Assembly: GCF_004001045.1 (NCBI RefSeq)
Contig: NZ_BIMK01000045.1
Span: forward strand, 1-49,973
Source of the DNA: Paenibacillus chibensis
Lineage (GTDB): Bacteria; Bacillota; Bacilli; Paenibacillales; Paenibacillaceae
DNA: 49,973 nt
Direction: 5' to 3'
This document shows, piece after piece, positions 15,429 to 24,448 of this stretch. Within the stretch, counting starts at the first letter, position 1. Each line of letters opens with the position of its first letter. The notes under the pieces were generated by a model. It ran no database searches. It saw only the letters and a program-made list of their open reading frames with translations, and was not told the origin of the DNA. The position numbers and the translations under genes are program-made.

Positions 15429-16930
15429 AACAGGGAATGTTCAAGAAACAAATTCCGGAATTGGTCGCCTGAAAGGGTTTCTTCTTGCAGTAAAATATCC
15501 AGCGACTGCTCGTATATCGTTCGTCTCTCTTCGAGCATGGAGCGCGTCCGGTTCATCAAATCTTCCAGTATGATATGATTCTCTTTCATCAGTTCCTCTT
15601 TGGTAACCATATCCAGGTCGACAATGCCAAGCGATGTAAGCCCGGATTTCATCATCGTTTGGACAATGTTCAAGGCTTGCTCGAAGTCATTGCTGGAACC
15701 GGTACTCCGTCCTCCATAGAAAATCTCCTCGGAAGCGGCTCCGCCAAGGGCGATCATAATCTGTTCTTCCAGGAATGACTTGGTATACAAGTATTGCTCC
15801 TGCTGCGGATTATGGCGAACGTAACCAAGCGCTTTGCCGCGGGGGCTAAGGGCGACCTGGCTGACACTGCCCGGACGTACAAGCTCTGCCATGATGGCAT
15901 GTCCAAGCTCATGGATGGCGACGCGTTTCTTCTCTTCCAACGTCGATTCGCGGTCCGTGCGTTCACCCATCATCACTTTATCAATCGACATCGACAGATG
16001 TCGTTGCTCAATTTCTTTTAATCCGTCGCGCATCGCATAGATAGCGGCTTCGTTCATGACGCTCTCCAGCTGCGCACCGGAGAAACCGTAGGACTCTTCG
16101 GCGATTTTGTCCAGAACGACCTCGCCACTCAGCGGCTTGTTCTTCGCATGAAGCTCAAGGATATGCTTGCGGCCTTTCTTGTCTGGCAGGTCCACTTGGA
16201 TGTGACGGTCAAAACGTCCCGGACGCAGCAGCGCGCTGTCCAGCATTTCTTTACGGTTGGTCGCTGCAATCAGCAGAATCCGCGGACTATCGGAGGAATA
16301 AATACCGTCCATCTCGGTTAGCAGCTGGTTCAACGTCTGATCATATTCCCGCTGCTGCCCGCCTTCACGCTTGCCGCCGATGACGTCAATTTCGTCGATA
16401 AAAATAATCGCGCTCTGCTTGTTTTCCTTGGCTGCGCGGCTTCGGGCGTCCCTGAACAAATCGCGAACGCGGCCGGCACCGACGCCGACATACATTTCCA
16501 CAAATTCACTGCCGGATGCAGCCACGAATACGGAATCCGTGTAATACGCCGCCGCTTTGGCCATGAGCGTTTTACCGGTTCCCGGAGGGCCGGTGAGCAG
16601 AATCCCTTTCAAGGGACGAATGCCCAGCTTGCGGATTTCCTCATGCTTAATCAGAAAATCCAATGCTTCCATTAGCTCCTGCTTGGCGTTATCCTGACCG
16701 CCGATCTGCTCGAAAGTCAGCTTTTGCGGCCCGCTCTTTTTGCGCTTGCGCTCGGCACCCGCTCCAACGGCCAATCCGCCTCGCATGTTCGCAAGAAACA
16801 GCAGTCCGCCGATCATGAGTGCAGCAATCACAAGCGGAATAATATTAACGCCGATGAAGGCTAGGAAAATTAACAAAACCGGCACAAATCCGATGAGTAC
16901 TTCTTTCAACCATCTCGGCATTATTCCCAC
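15419..16930 (-). CDS. FtsH-like AAA metalloprotease without an extracytoplasmic domain
   Basis: 503-aa membrane-bound AAA+ protease. Seen: two closely spaced N-terminal membrane helices (about 10-30 and 30-47) with almost no loop between them, Walker A GPPGTGKT (114-121), Walker B IIFIDEID, a second-region-of-homology Arg-rich stretch (RPGRFDRHI), and an M41 zinc site HELGH (H340, E341, H344) with the third-ligand motif SNDFEQA. True FtsH has about 70 residues outside between the helices; here that domain is missing, so this is a paralogue and not the main FtsH. Its start overlaps the stop of a 174-aa membrane protein by 10 bases, so the two probably act together. Substrates unknown. Confidence 0.85.
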   Translation of the reverse strand: MGIMPRWLKEVLIGFVPVLLIFLAFIGVNIIPLVIAALMIGGLLFLANMRGGLAVGAGAERKRKKSGPQKLTFEQIGGQDNAKQELMEALDFLIKHEEIRKLGIRPLKGILLTGPPGTGKTLMAKAAAYYTDSVFVAASGSEFVEMYVGVGAGRVRDLFRDARSRAAKENKQSAIIFIDEIDVIGGKREGGQQREYDQTLNQLLTEMDGIYSSDSPRILLIAATNRKEMLDSALLRPGRFDRHIQVDLPDKKGRKHILELHAKNKPLSGEVVLDKIAEESYGFSGAQLESVMNEAAIYAMRDGLKEIEQRHLSMSIDKVMMGERTDRESTLEEKKRVAIHELGHAIMAELVRPGSVSQVALSPRGKALGYVRHNPQQEQYLYTKSFLEEQIMIALGGAASEEIFYGGRSTGSSNDFEQALNIVQTMMKSGLTSLGIVDLDMVTKEELMKENHIILEDLMNRTRSMLEERRTIYEQSLDILLQEETLSGDQFRNLFLEHSLLPA

Positions 16931-17445
16931 ACTCCTATCTTGGCGGGATCTCGCGGCAGTACGATGAACTTGCTTGCCGAACCGTCACTGAGACTGATAT
17001 ACACGTTCTTGGTATCCATCTCGGTTTGGGTCTTGATCCCCGAATCCTTGGCCAGCTCCTGCAGCTTCGCCGGAATATCCGTATACTTCTTATTGTCCAT
17101 CGCTTCCGCAACGGAGAACATCGCAGAATCCCAATAACGGTTCAGTTTATCGGAGGAATGATCCACGAAATCGAATTTAAGCGATCGGCTGCCCACAACA
17201 GATTTTCCTTTGGTCGTGATTTGGTTGACAAGTCCGGATAAATTCGTATCCGGCTTCAAATCAAGTTTCAAATTGATCTGATTGCGGTTAATATTAAACT
17301 GGGCGCTGTTGACGCCCTTATAATCCTGAACGATTTTCTGAAGCGGCCCTTGCAGTGTCGTCTGCCGGTAAAAGAACCAGCCGCCAAACAGCAGGGCAGC
17401 AGATATTATGACAGTCAGTACAATAGGTAATGGACGAAGTTTCAA
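16921..17445 (-). CDS. Single-pass membrane protein paired with the FtsH-like protease
   Basis: 174-aa protein, family not recognised. An N-terminal membrane helix (IVLTVIISAALLFGGWFFY, about 8-26) is followed by an outside domain with alternating beta-like segments (QFNINRNQINLKLDLKPD, KNVYISLSD). The TTG start at 17445 is supported by AGGAGG 8 bases upstream. It overlaps the protease gene by 10 bases and has its own promoter upstream. It could supply the extracytoplasmic portion that the FtsH-like protein lacks; this is a hypothesis from order and topology. Confidence 0.65.
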   Translation of the reverse strand: MKLRPLPIVLTVIISAALLFGGWFFYRQTTLQGPLQKIVQDYKGVNSAQFNINRNQINLKLDLKPDTNLSGLVNQITTKGKSVVGSRSLKFDFVDHSSDKLNRYWDSAMFSVAEAMDNKKYTDIPAKLQELAKDSGIKTQTEMDTKNVYISLSDGSASKFIVLPRDPAKIGVWE

Positions 17446-17480
17446 TCGCTTGTCCTCCTCTCAGATTATAAAAAAATAAA

Positions 17481-17509
17481 TATATAACTATCATACGAAA
17501 AATAGACAA
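17481..17509 (-). promoter_or_regulatory. Sigma-A-type promoter for the 174-aa gene and protease
   Basis: On the minus strand TTGTCT (17504-17509), a 17-base spacer and TATATA (17481-17486), about 40 bases before the TTG start. Directly upstream (17511-17550) is an imperfect inverted repeat with CCGTG/CACGG ends, a possible operator. The rest of 17446-17743 shows no gene. Confidence 0.5.
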
Positions 17510-17698
17510 CCGTGGCAAAGGAGCTCCGCCAAAAAGCTTCTCGTCACGGTTATTCAGGCTTTCCTCTATCAACATCAATAACAGCGGCGATAGCAGCTTG
17601 TCATATATCTCTCGAATACAAATAAAAGTATATCACATCGTATATATAATATCGAAGGTAAAGTGTGAAAATATTTAAAATTTTATCCTGTGTACGCC

Positions 17699-17727
17699 AA
17701 AGAACCCCATTTCGCAATGAGGTTCTT
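17699..17727 (-). terminator. Hairpin after the ypmB-like gene
   Basis: On the minus strand AAGAACC pairs with GGTTCTT, with AATG/CATT inside, 17 bases after the stop. Only three T follow, so termination is weak or needs other factors. Confidence 0.45.
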
Positions 17728-17743
17728 ACCATTTACTGGGTGA

Positions 17744-18259
17744 TCACTTATTTGGCAGCGTGAACGGCCCACCAATGCTTTGTCCGTTGCTGAAGCGGTA
17801 AAATTGATAATAATAATGATCCTGAGAGCGGTAAAATAGCTGCCAGGCATATTCGCCGTTATACATTCCCGGCAGTAGTCTCATCTTATCGGCATCGGGA
17901 ATTGCTTTATGAATCAGTTCCTTCATCTGCTGCTCGGATAAACCGTTCGCCAGCAATTCCTCATGAACAGACCCTTCCCCGGATTTGACCTTGCCGTTTT
18001 CATCCATCGTTACCCACACCATGAGCGGACGGTTCTCTTGATCGAGGCCTTCTATGGTCCAGCAGATGCTGTCCCAGACCGCCTTCTGCGCATCGGTTAC
18101 CTTGACAAGGCTTGTCTCCTTCTTGGCCGCCAGAATAGCTGCCGTTTCCTGTGCACGGATATCCTGCGTCACGTATATGTAGTAACGGTAAGAGGCAAAG
18201 CCCAGCAGAAGTATAATCACAATACCAAGAAATATCCATGTTTTCTTTTTCTTTAACAT
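17744..18259 (-). CDS. YpmB-like DUF5590 protein
   Basis: 171-aa protein with one N-terminal membrane helix (TWIFLGIVIILLLGFASYRYY, about 7-27, cytoplasm to outside) and an exported domain ending in the aromatic repeat YYYQFYRFSNG. This is the DUF5590/YpmB plan. In B. subtilis ypmB lies in the same neighbourhood (dinG-ypmA-ypmB-aspB-asnS), which supports the call. Function unknown, perhaps extracytoplasmic peptidoglycan- or protease-inhibitor-like; not established. It follows the amidohydrolase gene by 23 bases. Confidence 0.8.
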   Translation of the reverse strand: MLKKKKTWIFLGIVIILLLGFASYRYYIYVTQDIRAQETAAILAAKKETSLVKVTDAQKAVWDSICWTIEGLDQENRPLMVWVTMDENGKVKSGEGSVHEELLANGLSEQQMKELIHKAIPDADKMRLLPGMYNGEYAWQLFYRSQDHYYYQFYRFSNGQSIGGPFTLPNK

Positions 18260-18282
18260 AAGCTCCCTTTCCGAGGCCGTCC

Positions 18283-19596
18283 TTAACGGGACAAGAGACC
18301 GTCAAAAGCAGCCTGGGCTTCGCGGCGAATCCGCTCTTCGTCCAGCGTCAGGCAGGCTCCATGCTTCACGACTTGCTTGCCGTCAACCCAAACATGCTCG
18401 ACATCCTTGCTGCTAGCCGAATAAATGGCATGGGATATCAAATCGGTATGCGGCAGAAAATGAGCCTGTTCCGTGTTCAAAGCGATAAAATCGGCCTTCA
18501 TTCCTGGAGCCAGCGTCCCTATGTCCTTCAGGAAGATCGACTGCGCACCATAGATCGTTCCCATTTTAAGGGCTTCCATCGCCGGAATTGCCGTCGGATC
18601 GCCGGAAACCCCTTTATGAATCAATGCTGCGAGACGCATTTCTTCAAACATGTCGAGGTTGTTATTGCTTGCGGCTCCATCGGTTCCAAGCGAGACCGTC
18701 ACGCCGGCTTTCAGCAGATCTGTTACCCTGGCGACACCGCTGGCGAGTTTCAGGTTGCTGCCCGGATTGTGGGATACGGAAACATGATTCGCGGCAAGAA
18801 TTTCAATCTCCTCGTCGTTCAGGTGAACCGCGTGAGCAACCAGCGATGGCCGCGAGAACATGCCGAGCTTCTCCAGATGAGCCACCGGACGAAGGCCGTA
18901 ATCGCGCACGTTCTGCTCCACCTCAGCCTTGGTCTCGGACATATGCGTATGCATCGGCAGATCCAGATCATGGGCCGCCTGCACGAACTTCTCGATAAAG
19001 TCCGGAGGGCAGGTATAAGGCGCATGCGGGGAAATCATGGTCGTGATTCTGCCATCGGCCTGTCCATTCCAATCACGCGCAAACTGAATCGCCTCATTCA
19101 GCTTATGACGCTGAACATCCTCAGGGCAAAGGCCAATGACGCCGCGCATCAGGGAAGCGCGTATTCCGGATTCTTGCACCACCTGAGCCACCTGATCCAT
19201 ATGATCATACATGTCCAGAAATGTAGTTGTTCCGCCCTTCAACATCTCCAGAACGGATAAGGAGGTGCCCCGATATACATCATCAGACGTAAACTTAGCC
19301 TCCATCGGCCACATTTTTTCTTCCAGCCAGATTTGCAGCGCCATGTCGTCCCCATAGCCGCGAAGCAGCGACATCGCTGCATGGCCATGCGTGTTAATCA
19401 AACCAGGCAAAAAGAATAGATGTGTCCCGTCCACGACGGGAATGCCGCTTTCAAGCTCAGGAGTCTCCTCTCCGATATAGGTGATCCGGTCGTTCTCGAT
19501 CACCATGCAGCCGTGAATGACAGGTTTAACCGCATCCGGAACGGCGAAGCTGCCGTTTTTAATCATCCATTTATTTGTCTTCGTGTTCTCGGTCAT
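18283..19596 (-). CDS. mtaD: Amidohydrolase, MTA/SAH deaminase type
   Basis: 437-aa metal-dependent hydrolase of the SsnA/TrzN/MtaD group. Seen: the metal-binding HxH in INTHGHAAM (H70, H72), MSPHAPYTC, HMSETKAEVE, the SVSHNPGSNLKL stretch and the active-site GTDGAASNNNLDM. These match 5-methylthioadenosine/S-adenosylhomocysteine deaminases, which make the inosine derivatives in methionine salvage. I place the start at the ATG at 19596, with AAAGGA upstream; this overlaps the rex stop by 26 bases. A longer frame starts inside rex without a ribosome-binding site. Substrate assignment is by family and could instead be a related N-ribosyl or chlorohydrolase substrate. Confidence 0.8.
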   Translation of the reverse strand: MTENTKTNKWMIKNGSFAVPDAVKPVIHGCMVIENDRITYIGEETPELESGIPVVDGTHLFFLPGLINTHGHAAMSLLRGYGDDMALQIWLEEKMWPMEAKFTSDDVYRGTSLSVLEMLKGGTTTFLDMYDHMDQVAQVVQESGIRASLMRGVIGLCPEDVQRHKLNEAIQFARDWNGQADGRITTMISPHAPYTCPPDFIEKFVQAAHDLDLPMHTHMSETKAEVEQNVRDYGLRPVAHLEKLGMFSRPSLVAHAVHLNDEEIEILAANHVSVSHNPGSNLKLASGVARVTDLLKAGVTVSLGTDGAASNNNLDMFEEMRLAALIHKGVSGDPTAIPAMEALKMGTIYGAQSIFLKDIGTLAPGMKADFIALNTEQAHFLPHTDLISHAIYSASSKDVEHVWVDGKQVVKHGACLTLDEERIRREAQAAFDGLLSR

Positions 19597-20236
19597 CCGT
19601 AGATTCGTCCTTTCCATTGTCCAAATAATAAGCCAGGCTGAGCAGATCCGTCGTGAAATCTGCCGCATGAATCCGGATGCTGGCCGGCGCCTTCAGAATG
19701 GTTGGCGCGAAGTTGAGAATGGCCTCGATTCCGGAAGCGATCAAACGATCCGCCACGTTCTGCGCTTCCACGTCAGGTACGGTAATGATGCCGATGCGGA
19801 TATTTTTGCTTTTGATCGTGCCGCTGATTTCATCCATTGGCTGCACGGTCAAGGTGCTGATGCGGGTACCGATCTTTTTCGGATTTTCGTCAAATACCGC
19901 AACGATCTTAATGTTCTCCCGCAAGTACAGGTTATAGTTCGAGAGGGCATGACCCAAATTACCGGCACCCACAAGTACCGCGTTGATTTGCTGGTCCAGA
20001 TTCAGGATGTGGCGGATTTTCTCGATCAAGTACGATACATCGTAACCGATCCCTTTTCGGCCAAAATCCCCGAAATAAGCCAGATCCTTGCGGATTTGCG
20101 CAGGATTCAGGTCAAGCTTCTGCCCCAGCTCCTGTGATGAAACCGTTGCGACCTCGCGCTTGTTCAAATCGTTCAAATATCTTAAATACACAGGCAATCT
20201 GCGGACAACCGCTTCGGATATTTTCTCCGATTTCAT
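19571..20236 (-). CDS. rex: Redox-sensing transcriptional repressor Rex
   Basis: 221-aa NADH/NAD+-sensing repressor of fermentation and respiration genes. N-terminal winged helix (RLPVYLRYLNDL, SSQELGQKLDLNPAQIRKDL, FGRKGIGYDV) followed by a Rossmann domain (AVLVGAGNLGHAL, VAVFDENPKKIG) and the C-terminal domain-swap helix. GGGGGAGC lies 7 bases before the ATG. It is immediately downstream of dinG and overlaps the amidohydrolase. I saw no palindromic Rex operator near the hbd-ackA unit. Confidence 0.95.
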   Translation of the reverse strand: MKSEKISEAVVRRLPVYLRYLNDLNKREVATVSSQELGQKLDLNPAQIRKDLAYFGDFGRKGIGYDVSYLIEKIRHILNLDQQINAVLVGAGNLGHALSNYNLYLRENIKIVAVFDENPKKIGTRISTLTVQPMDEISGTIKSKNIRIGIITVPDVEAQNVADRLIASGIEAILNFAPTILKAPASIRIHAADFTTDLLSLAYYLDNGKDESTDDREHEDK

Positions 20237-20312
20237 GCTTGCTCCCCCTAATAAACAGCTTTTATTTATTTACATCGTTTTTCGGTGCATCGTTGCCAAG
20301 CCCTCATATGTT

Positions 20313-23165
20313 TTAACCTTCATGAAGCCATTCAGATATGCGAGGAACCATGTTTTCCGTGTTCATATGCTCCATTTTCGGACCCGGCAGCGAATACAGG
20401 AAGTACTTGCCGTAATAGGATTCGATGACGCGCGTATCATAGACAATGACGATCCCGCGATCGTTCGCCGTGCGTACAAGCCTTCCGAATCCTTGCTTGA
20501 AACGGATAACCGCTTGAGGTACCGAGAGCTTCATGAACGGATTTTTTTTCTGCCGCTGCAGCAGTTCGCTCTTTGCTTCCACCATCGGATGGTTTGGCGG
20601 CTGGAAAGGCAGTCTTACGATGGCCAGGCAGGTTAATGCCTCCCCCGGAATGTCCACCCCTTCCCAGAAGCTGCTGGTCCCGAGCAGCACGGATGCGCTG
20701 CTGTCCTGAAACCTGCGGATCAGTTTAGAACGGCTGCCGCTGTCCACGCCCTGCCCCAAAACGGTAATATCGCTGCTAGCCAGCGCGTTTTTGAGCGGTT
20801 CATGCACTTGTCGCAGCATGCGGTAGGAGGTGAACAGCACCAGCATGCGCCCGTGGGTCGCAATTGCGGCATCGGCGAGCGACTGCACTAAAGTATTTAC
20901 GAAAACCGCATCTCCCACGCTGCCCTTCACGCTCGGAAAATCACGCGGAATGACCAGCAGTGCCTGATCCCGGTAATTGAACGGCGAAGGAAGCTGTACC
21001 GTCTCCAATCTGCCGCTCTCTTGATCCTCTTGCAGTCCCAGATTATCGATCATATATTGGAATGATTTATCCACGGACAATGTGGCGGACGTCAATATGA
21101 CGCTTTTTTTCTTGTCAAAGAACAGCTCTTTCAGCTGCTTGCTGACATCCACCGGAACGGCGTACATTTGAAGGGACTTGCTGCGGAAATGACCGCTGGC
21201 CTCCATCCAGTAGACGACGGTTTCATCATTCAAATTCATAAAGGTCCGAAGGTCGTCCCGCTCGGAAGCCAGATCCTTGAACAAACCGCTCAGGTCTGTA
21301 ATGAGGCTGTCCGCGCTGTAGTCGTCTTCATCCTCTTTATATTCGGAGAGCATTTTTTCCCCGCGCCGCACACTTTCGCTGATTTTCACGTGGATCCGGT
21401 TTTCCAGAGCTTTGAGCGTTTCCCATTCCTGCGGCCATTTAGACGGCTGAAGGCGGAGAACATACTGCCCTGCATCGCCCGGTGAAGCATCGCTTCGTTC
21501 CGGAAGCAGCCCAAAAAGAGATTCATTCAGCTTGTCCCAATCTTCCTTGATGTCAACGAGATCCTCGCTGATCCGGTCAATGGCCGTGATCCATTCAGAT
21601 GCCCGCTCCCGTCCCGAAGACTGCAGCTGCTGCCGGAGCGCCGGAAGCTGTCCGTTGCGCCCGTCTCGATACAAGCGTGTCAGCGTATGAACCACACTGA
21701 AGTACTTCATGTGAAGCCCGAGATGCTTGCCTGCCACGTCCTCCAAATGATGCGCCTCATCAATCACCAGCCGTTCATAGGATGGCAGCAGCTGATGTCC
21801 CGCCTTCACGTCTGTGAACAGCTTGGAATGGTTCGTGATGACGACGTCCGCGATGCCGGCTTCATGCTTGGCCCGGTGATAATAGCATTTGCGGAACCAT
21901 GGGCAGCCACGGCCGAGACAGGAATCCGAATCACTGCTGACCGTTTCCCAAAAATCACCGCCTCGTCCGCCGAGGTTCAGCTCCTCATCATCCCCGTCTT
22001 GAGTTTGCGCCAGCCATACAATCATCTGTGCAGCCGTGATCACATCTTCCTTCGGATTAAAAAACTCTCTTCTGTTTATTTTATGTTCAAATTTTCTCAA
22101 ACACAAATAATGTTGTCTCCCCTTAAAGACGGCTGCCTTGAAGGGAAAGGGGACAACCTGCGTCAGAAGCGGTATATCCCGCTCACGGAGCTGCTCCTGC
22201 AGGTTGATAGTATGCGTGCTGACCATGACCTTCTGCTGCTGTTTGACGCTTTGGTATATGGAAGGGATCAGGTAGCCCAACGACTTGCCTGTGCCCGTGC
22301 CTGCTTCAATCAATAAATGCTTATCCTTGTCCAGCGCGTTCATGACCTCATCGAACATAATCGACTGCGGTTCCCGTTCCTCATACTGCGGCATGATGCT
22401 TTTCAGACGCTTCTGAATTTCACCCAGGTAATCTTCAAACGTGACCCCCGTCAGCGGATTATCATCCGATTCCTCCCGGGGAGGCTTCATTTCAATCCAG
22501 TCTTCTACAGCCAGCGCCAGCTGGCGATAGAACGTGTGGCTGTTCAAATCCTGTATCGGTTCCTGTTCCTTCATTTGGCAAAGCCCGTCGAAAAACCAGC
22601 CCAAATCACTGTCTTCCTCGCCAAACAGCTCGCTAAGACGCTGTAGCGTAATCAGCGGCAATGCATTCAGCTCATCCAAGCATTTGAGCAATACATATGC
22701 TGTGGCTAATGCGTCGCTATCGGCTTGATGGGGCCGGTCATGCGTGATATCGAAATGGGATGTCACCTGGCTGAGCTGATAGGACGTCAAAGAAGGAAAA
22801 CATATTTTCAGGAAATCCAGTGTGTCCAGAATACGACCTGAAAATGGCAAATAGCCGCTGCGGTCCAAAGCATTCTGGAGAAAATTAAAGTCGAACGCGA
22901 CGTTATGTCCCACGAGAACCACATCATCCAGCATCGGAACAAGCTCCATCAGCATTTCTTCTAGCGAAGGCGCATCCGCCACGTCCGCTTCCGTTATGCC
23001 TGTCAGCTGGGTAATAAAGGGCGGTATTTCAACCCCCGGGTTTACGTAGGAGCCGTACACGCGGGAAATCGTCAAATCTTCTTCTATGATGGCAAGTCCA
23101 ACTTGAATAATTTCATCTGCGGACTGGTTGCCTGTCGTTTCAAAATCCAGTACGGCAAATTTCAT
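20313..23165 (-). CDS. dinG: ATP-dependent helicase DinG with exonuclease domain
   Basis: 950-aa fusion protein. N-terminal DnaQ-type DEDD exonuclease: VLDFETTG (D7, E9), GHNVAFDFNFL and PHQADSDALATA. C-terminal XPD/DinG superfamily 2 helicase: Walker A EAGTGTGKSLGYL, DEAH box IDEAHHLED, motif VI region RFKQGFGRLVRT. Four Cys in the middle (CLGRGCPWFRKC) match the Fe-S site of DinG-like helicases. This Gram-positive exonuclease-helicase fusion is the YpoC/DinG form of Bacillus. ATG start has AAAGGATT upstream. Downstream rex follows after 76 bases. Confidence 0.93.
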   Translation of the reverse strand: MKFAVLDFETTGNQSADEIIQVGLAIIEEDLTISRVYGSYVNPGVEIPPFITQLTGITEADVADAPSLEEMLMELVPMLDDVVLVGHNVAFDFNFLQNALDRSGYLPFSGRILDTLDFLKICFPSLTSYQLSQVTSHFDITHDRPHQADSDALATAYVLLKCLDELNALPLITLQRLSELFGEEDSDLGWFFDGLCQMKEQEPIQDLNSHTFYRQLALAVEDWIEMKPPREESDDNPLTGVTFEDYLGEIQKRLKSIMPQYEEREPQSIMFDEVMNALDKDKHLLIEAGTGTGKSLGYLIPSIYQSVKQQQKVMVSTHTINLQEQLRERDIPLLTQVVPFPFKAAVFKGRQHYLCLRKFEHKINRREFFNPKEDVITAAQMIVWLAQTQDGDDEELNLGGRGGDFWETVSSDSDSCLGRGCPWFRKCYYHRAKHEAGIADVVITNHSKLFTDVKAGHQLLPSYERLVIDEAHHLEDVAGKHLGLHMKYFSVVHTLTRLYRDGRNGQLPALRQQLQSSGRERASEWITAIDRISEDLVDIKEDWDKLNESLFGLLPERSDASPGDAGQYVLRLQPSKWPQEWETLKALENRIHVKISESVRRGEKMLSEYKEDEDDYSADSLITDLSGLFKDLASERDDLRTFMNLNDETVVYWMEASGHFRSKSLQMYAVPVDVSKQLKELFFDKKKSVILTSATLSVDKSFQYMIDNLGLQEDQESGRLETVQLPSPFNYRDQALLVIPRDFPSVKGSVGDAVFVNTLVQSLADAAIATHGRMLVLFTSYRMLRQVHEPLKNALASSDITVLGQGVDSGSRSKLIRRFQDSSASVLLGTSSFWEGVDIPGEALTCLAIVRLPFQPPNHPMVEAKSELLQRQKKNPFMKLSVPQAVIRFKQGFGRLVRTANDRGIVIVYDTRVIESYYGKYFLYSLPGPKMEHMNTENMVPRISEWLHEG

Positions 23166-23249
23166 GATTTGTTATTAATCCTTTCATTCCAGTCTCATTA
23201 CCAGCATAACAGAAGATTTCACATTTGAAAATTAAGTGACAACAAAAAG

Positions 23250-23300
23250 GCGATGCATAAGGCGCTACACTCCGCGCATCATGCATCGTCCCTTCTCGGT
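23250..23300 (-). terminator. Terminator after the TPR gene
   Basis: On the minus strand ACGATGCAT pairs with ATGCATCGC, an inner GCGC/GCGC pairing sits in the loop, and CTTTTTG follows. It separates the TPR gene from dinG. Confidence 0.7.
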
Positions 23301-23301
23301 G

Positions 23302-23931
23302 CTACATTAAGGAAATCAACTGGCTGCCATATTGAAGCTGACCGCGGTTTTGCTGGCAAACCTTCAAATTCATCAAGGGATCAGGAAGCGTGGGATCGCA
23401 TTGCAGGGACAAGGTGAAAAAATCCTGCGCTCTGACGGTATTTCCATGCTTCGCTGCAATGCATCCCAGCGCGTTGTAAATCAAGGCCTTCAGCTTCTGG
23501 CTCGTGGCAAGGGGAAGAATCCAAATAAAATGCCTGTGCGCCTCCTCGGTCTCCTCGAGATATAAATGAGCCATGGCAAGATACATTCGGGCCAAAAGAC
23601 TGTCCGGGTAAGAACGGATAACCTGCGAAAATTGCTGTACGGCTTGGCGATACATGAATAACCGGAAGTATCCCTGTCCGCGGACAAATGCGTGCATTTC
23701 CATCTCTGGCGTCTCTTTGGAGAATAACGCCGGGCCCGCTTCGGCTTTCTGGCGGAACTCGCCCATTTTCTCCTCAAAGGACAGCCACTCATCGATGATG
23801 CCGTCACTCATGGTTTTCAGCATATTCCACTTTTGTATCAGCTGATGCTTTTGGGCTTCCTGTGCCGTCGGGTAATGTTTCATGATTTCATCTAACATGT
23901 GGTTCATTTCCGCGAATACATGCTGGAACAT
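23302..23931 (-). CDS. TPR-repeat protein
   Basis: 209-aa cytoplasmic protein. The N-terminal half is helical and unrecognised (WNMLKTMSDGI, SFEEKMGEF); the C-terminal half has two or three tetratricopeptide-like repeats (YRQAVQQFSQVIRSYPDS, LALARMYLAMAHLYLEETEEA region, ALGCIAAKHGNTVRAQDFF). TPRs bind partner proteins; the partner is unknown. It follows panD by about 130 bases and ends in a terminator, so it may be cotranscribed with the pantothenate genes. Confidence 0.7.
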   Translation of the reverse strand: MFQHVFAEMNHMLDEIMKHYPTAQEAQKHQLIQKWNMLKTMSDGIIDEWLSFEEKMGEFRQKAEAGPALFSKETPEMEMHAFVRGQGYFRLFMYRQAVQQFSQVIRSYPDSLLARMYLAMAHLYLEETEEAHRHFIWILPLATSQKLKALIYNALGCIAAKHGNTVRAQDFFTLSLQCDPTLPDPLMNLKVCQQNRGQLQYGSQLISLM

Positions 23932-24060
23932 GGCTGCATCCCACCCTTACCAAAAATGAAATCAGTGCGGTCACCTGCATTCATTTTTTGTTGATACAGC
24001 CTTTTTCATTCCCCTAAAGGCCTGCCATTCCTTGTATCTTAAGCACAAGCAACGAAGGTG

Positions 24061-24444
24061 TTAAATGATGGTTGCGTGCACTTCTTTATCCATTGTCGTC
24101 ATGGGCTGATTCGATTCATTGACGAATACAACCGTCGGCTTGTGGGATTGAATTTCTTCTTTGGACATCATCGCATAAGAAATAATGATTACCGTATCTC
24201 CTGGCTGCACCAAGCGGGCTGCAGCTCCGTTCAAGCAGATCACGCCGCTGCCGCGGGGACCGGGAATGACATATGTTTCAAGGCGAGAGCCATTGTTGTT
24301 GTCAACGACCTGCACTTTTTCGTTCTCGAGAAGATCGGCTGCCTCCATCAAATCCTCGTCGATGGTAATGCTGCCCACGTAATTCAAGTTAGCCTCGGTT
24401 ACGGTGGCGCGGTGTATTTTGGATTTCATCATCGTTCTGAACAT
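24061..24444 (-). CDS. panD: Aspartate 1-decarboxylase
   Basis: 127-aa pyruvoyl-dependent enzyme that makes beta-alanine for pantothenate. Seen: the start MFRTMMKSKIHRATVTEANL, then the self-cleavage site YVGSITID, with S25 becoming the pyruvoyl group, and GVICLNGAAARLV. Length normal. It follows panC by 4 bases, completing panBCD. Confidence 0.96.
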   Translation of the reverse strand: MFRTMMKSKIHRATVTEANLNYVGSITIDEDLMEAADLLENEKVQVVDNNNGSRLETYVIPGPRGSGVICLNGAAARLVQPGDTVIIISYAMMSKEEIQSHKPTVVFVNESNQPMTTMDKEVHATII

Positions 24445-24448
24445 CGAT

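Noticed and set aside
17318..17578. 86-aa minus-strand frame over the promoter region
   Set aside because: It covers the promoter and ribosome-binding site of the 174-aa gene in another frame.
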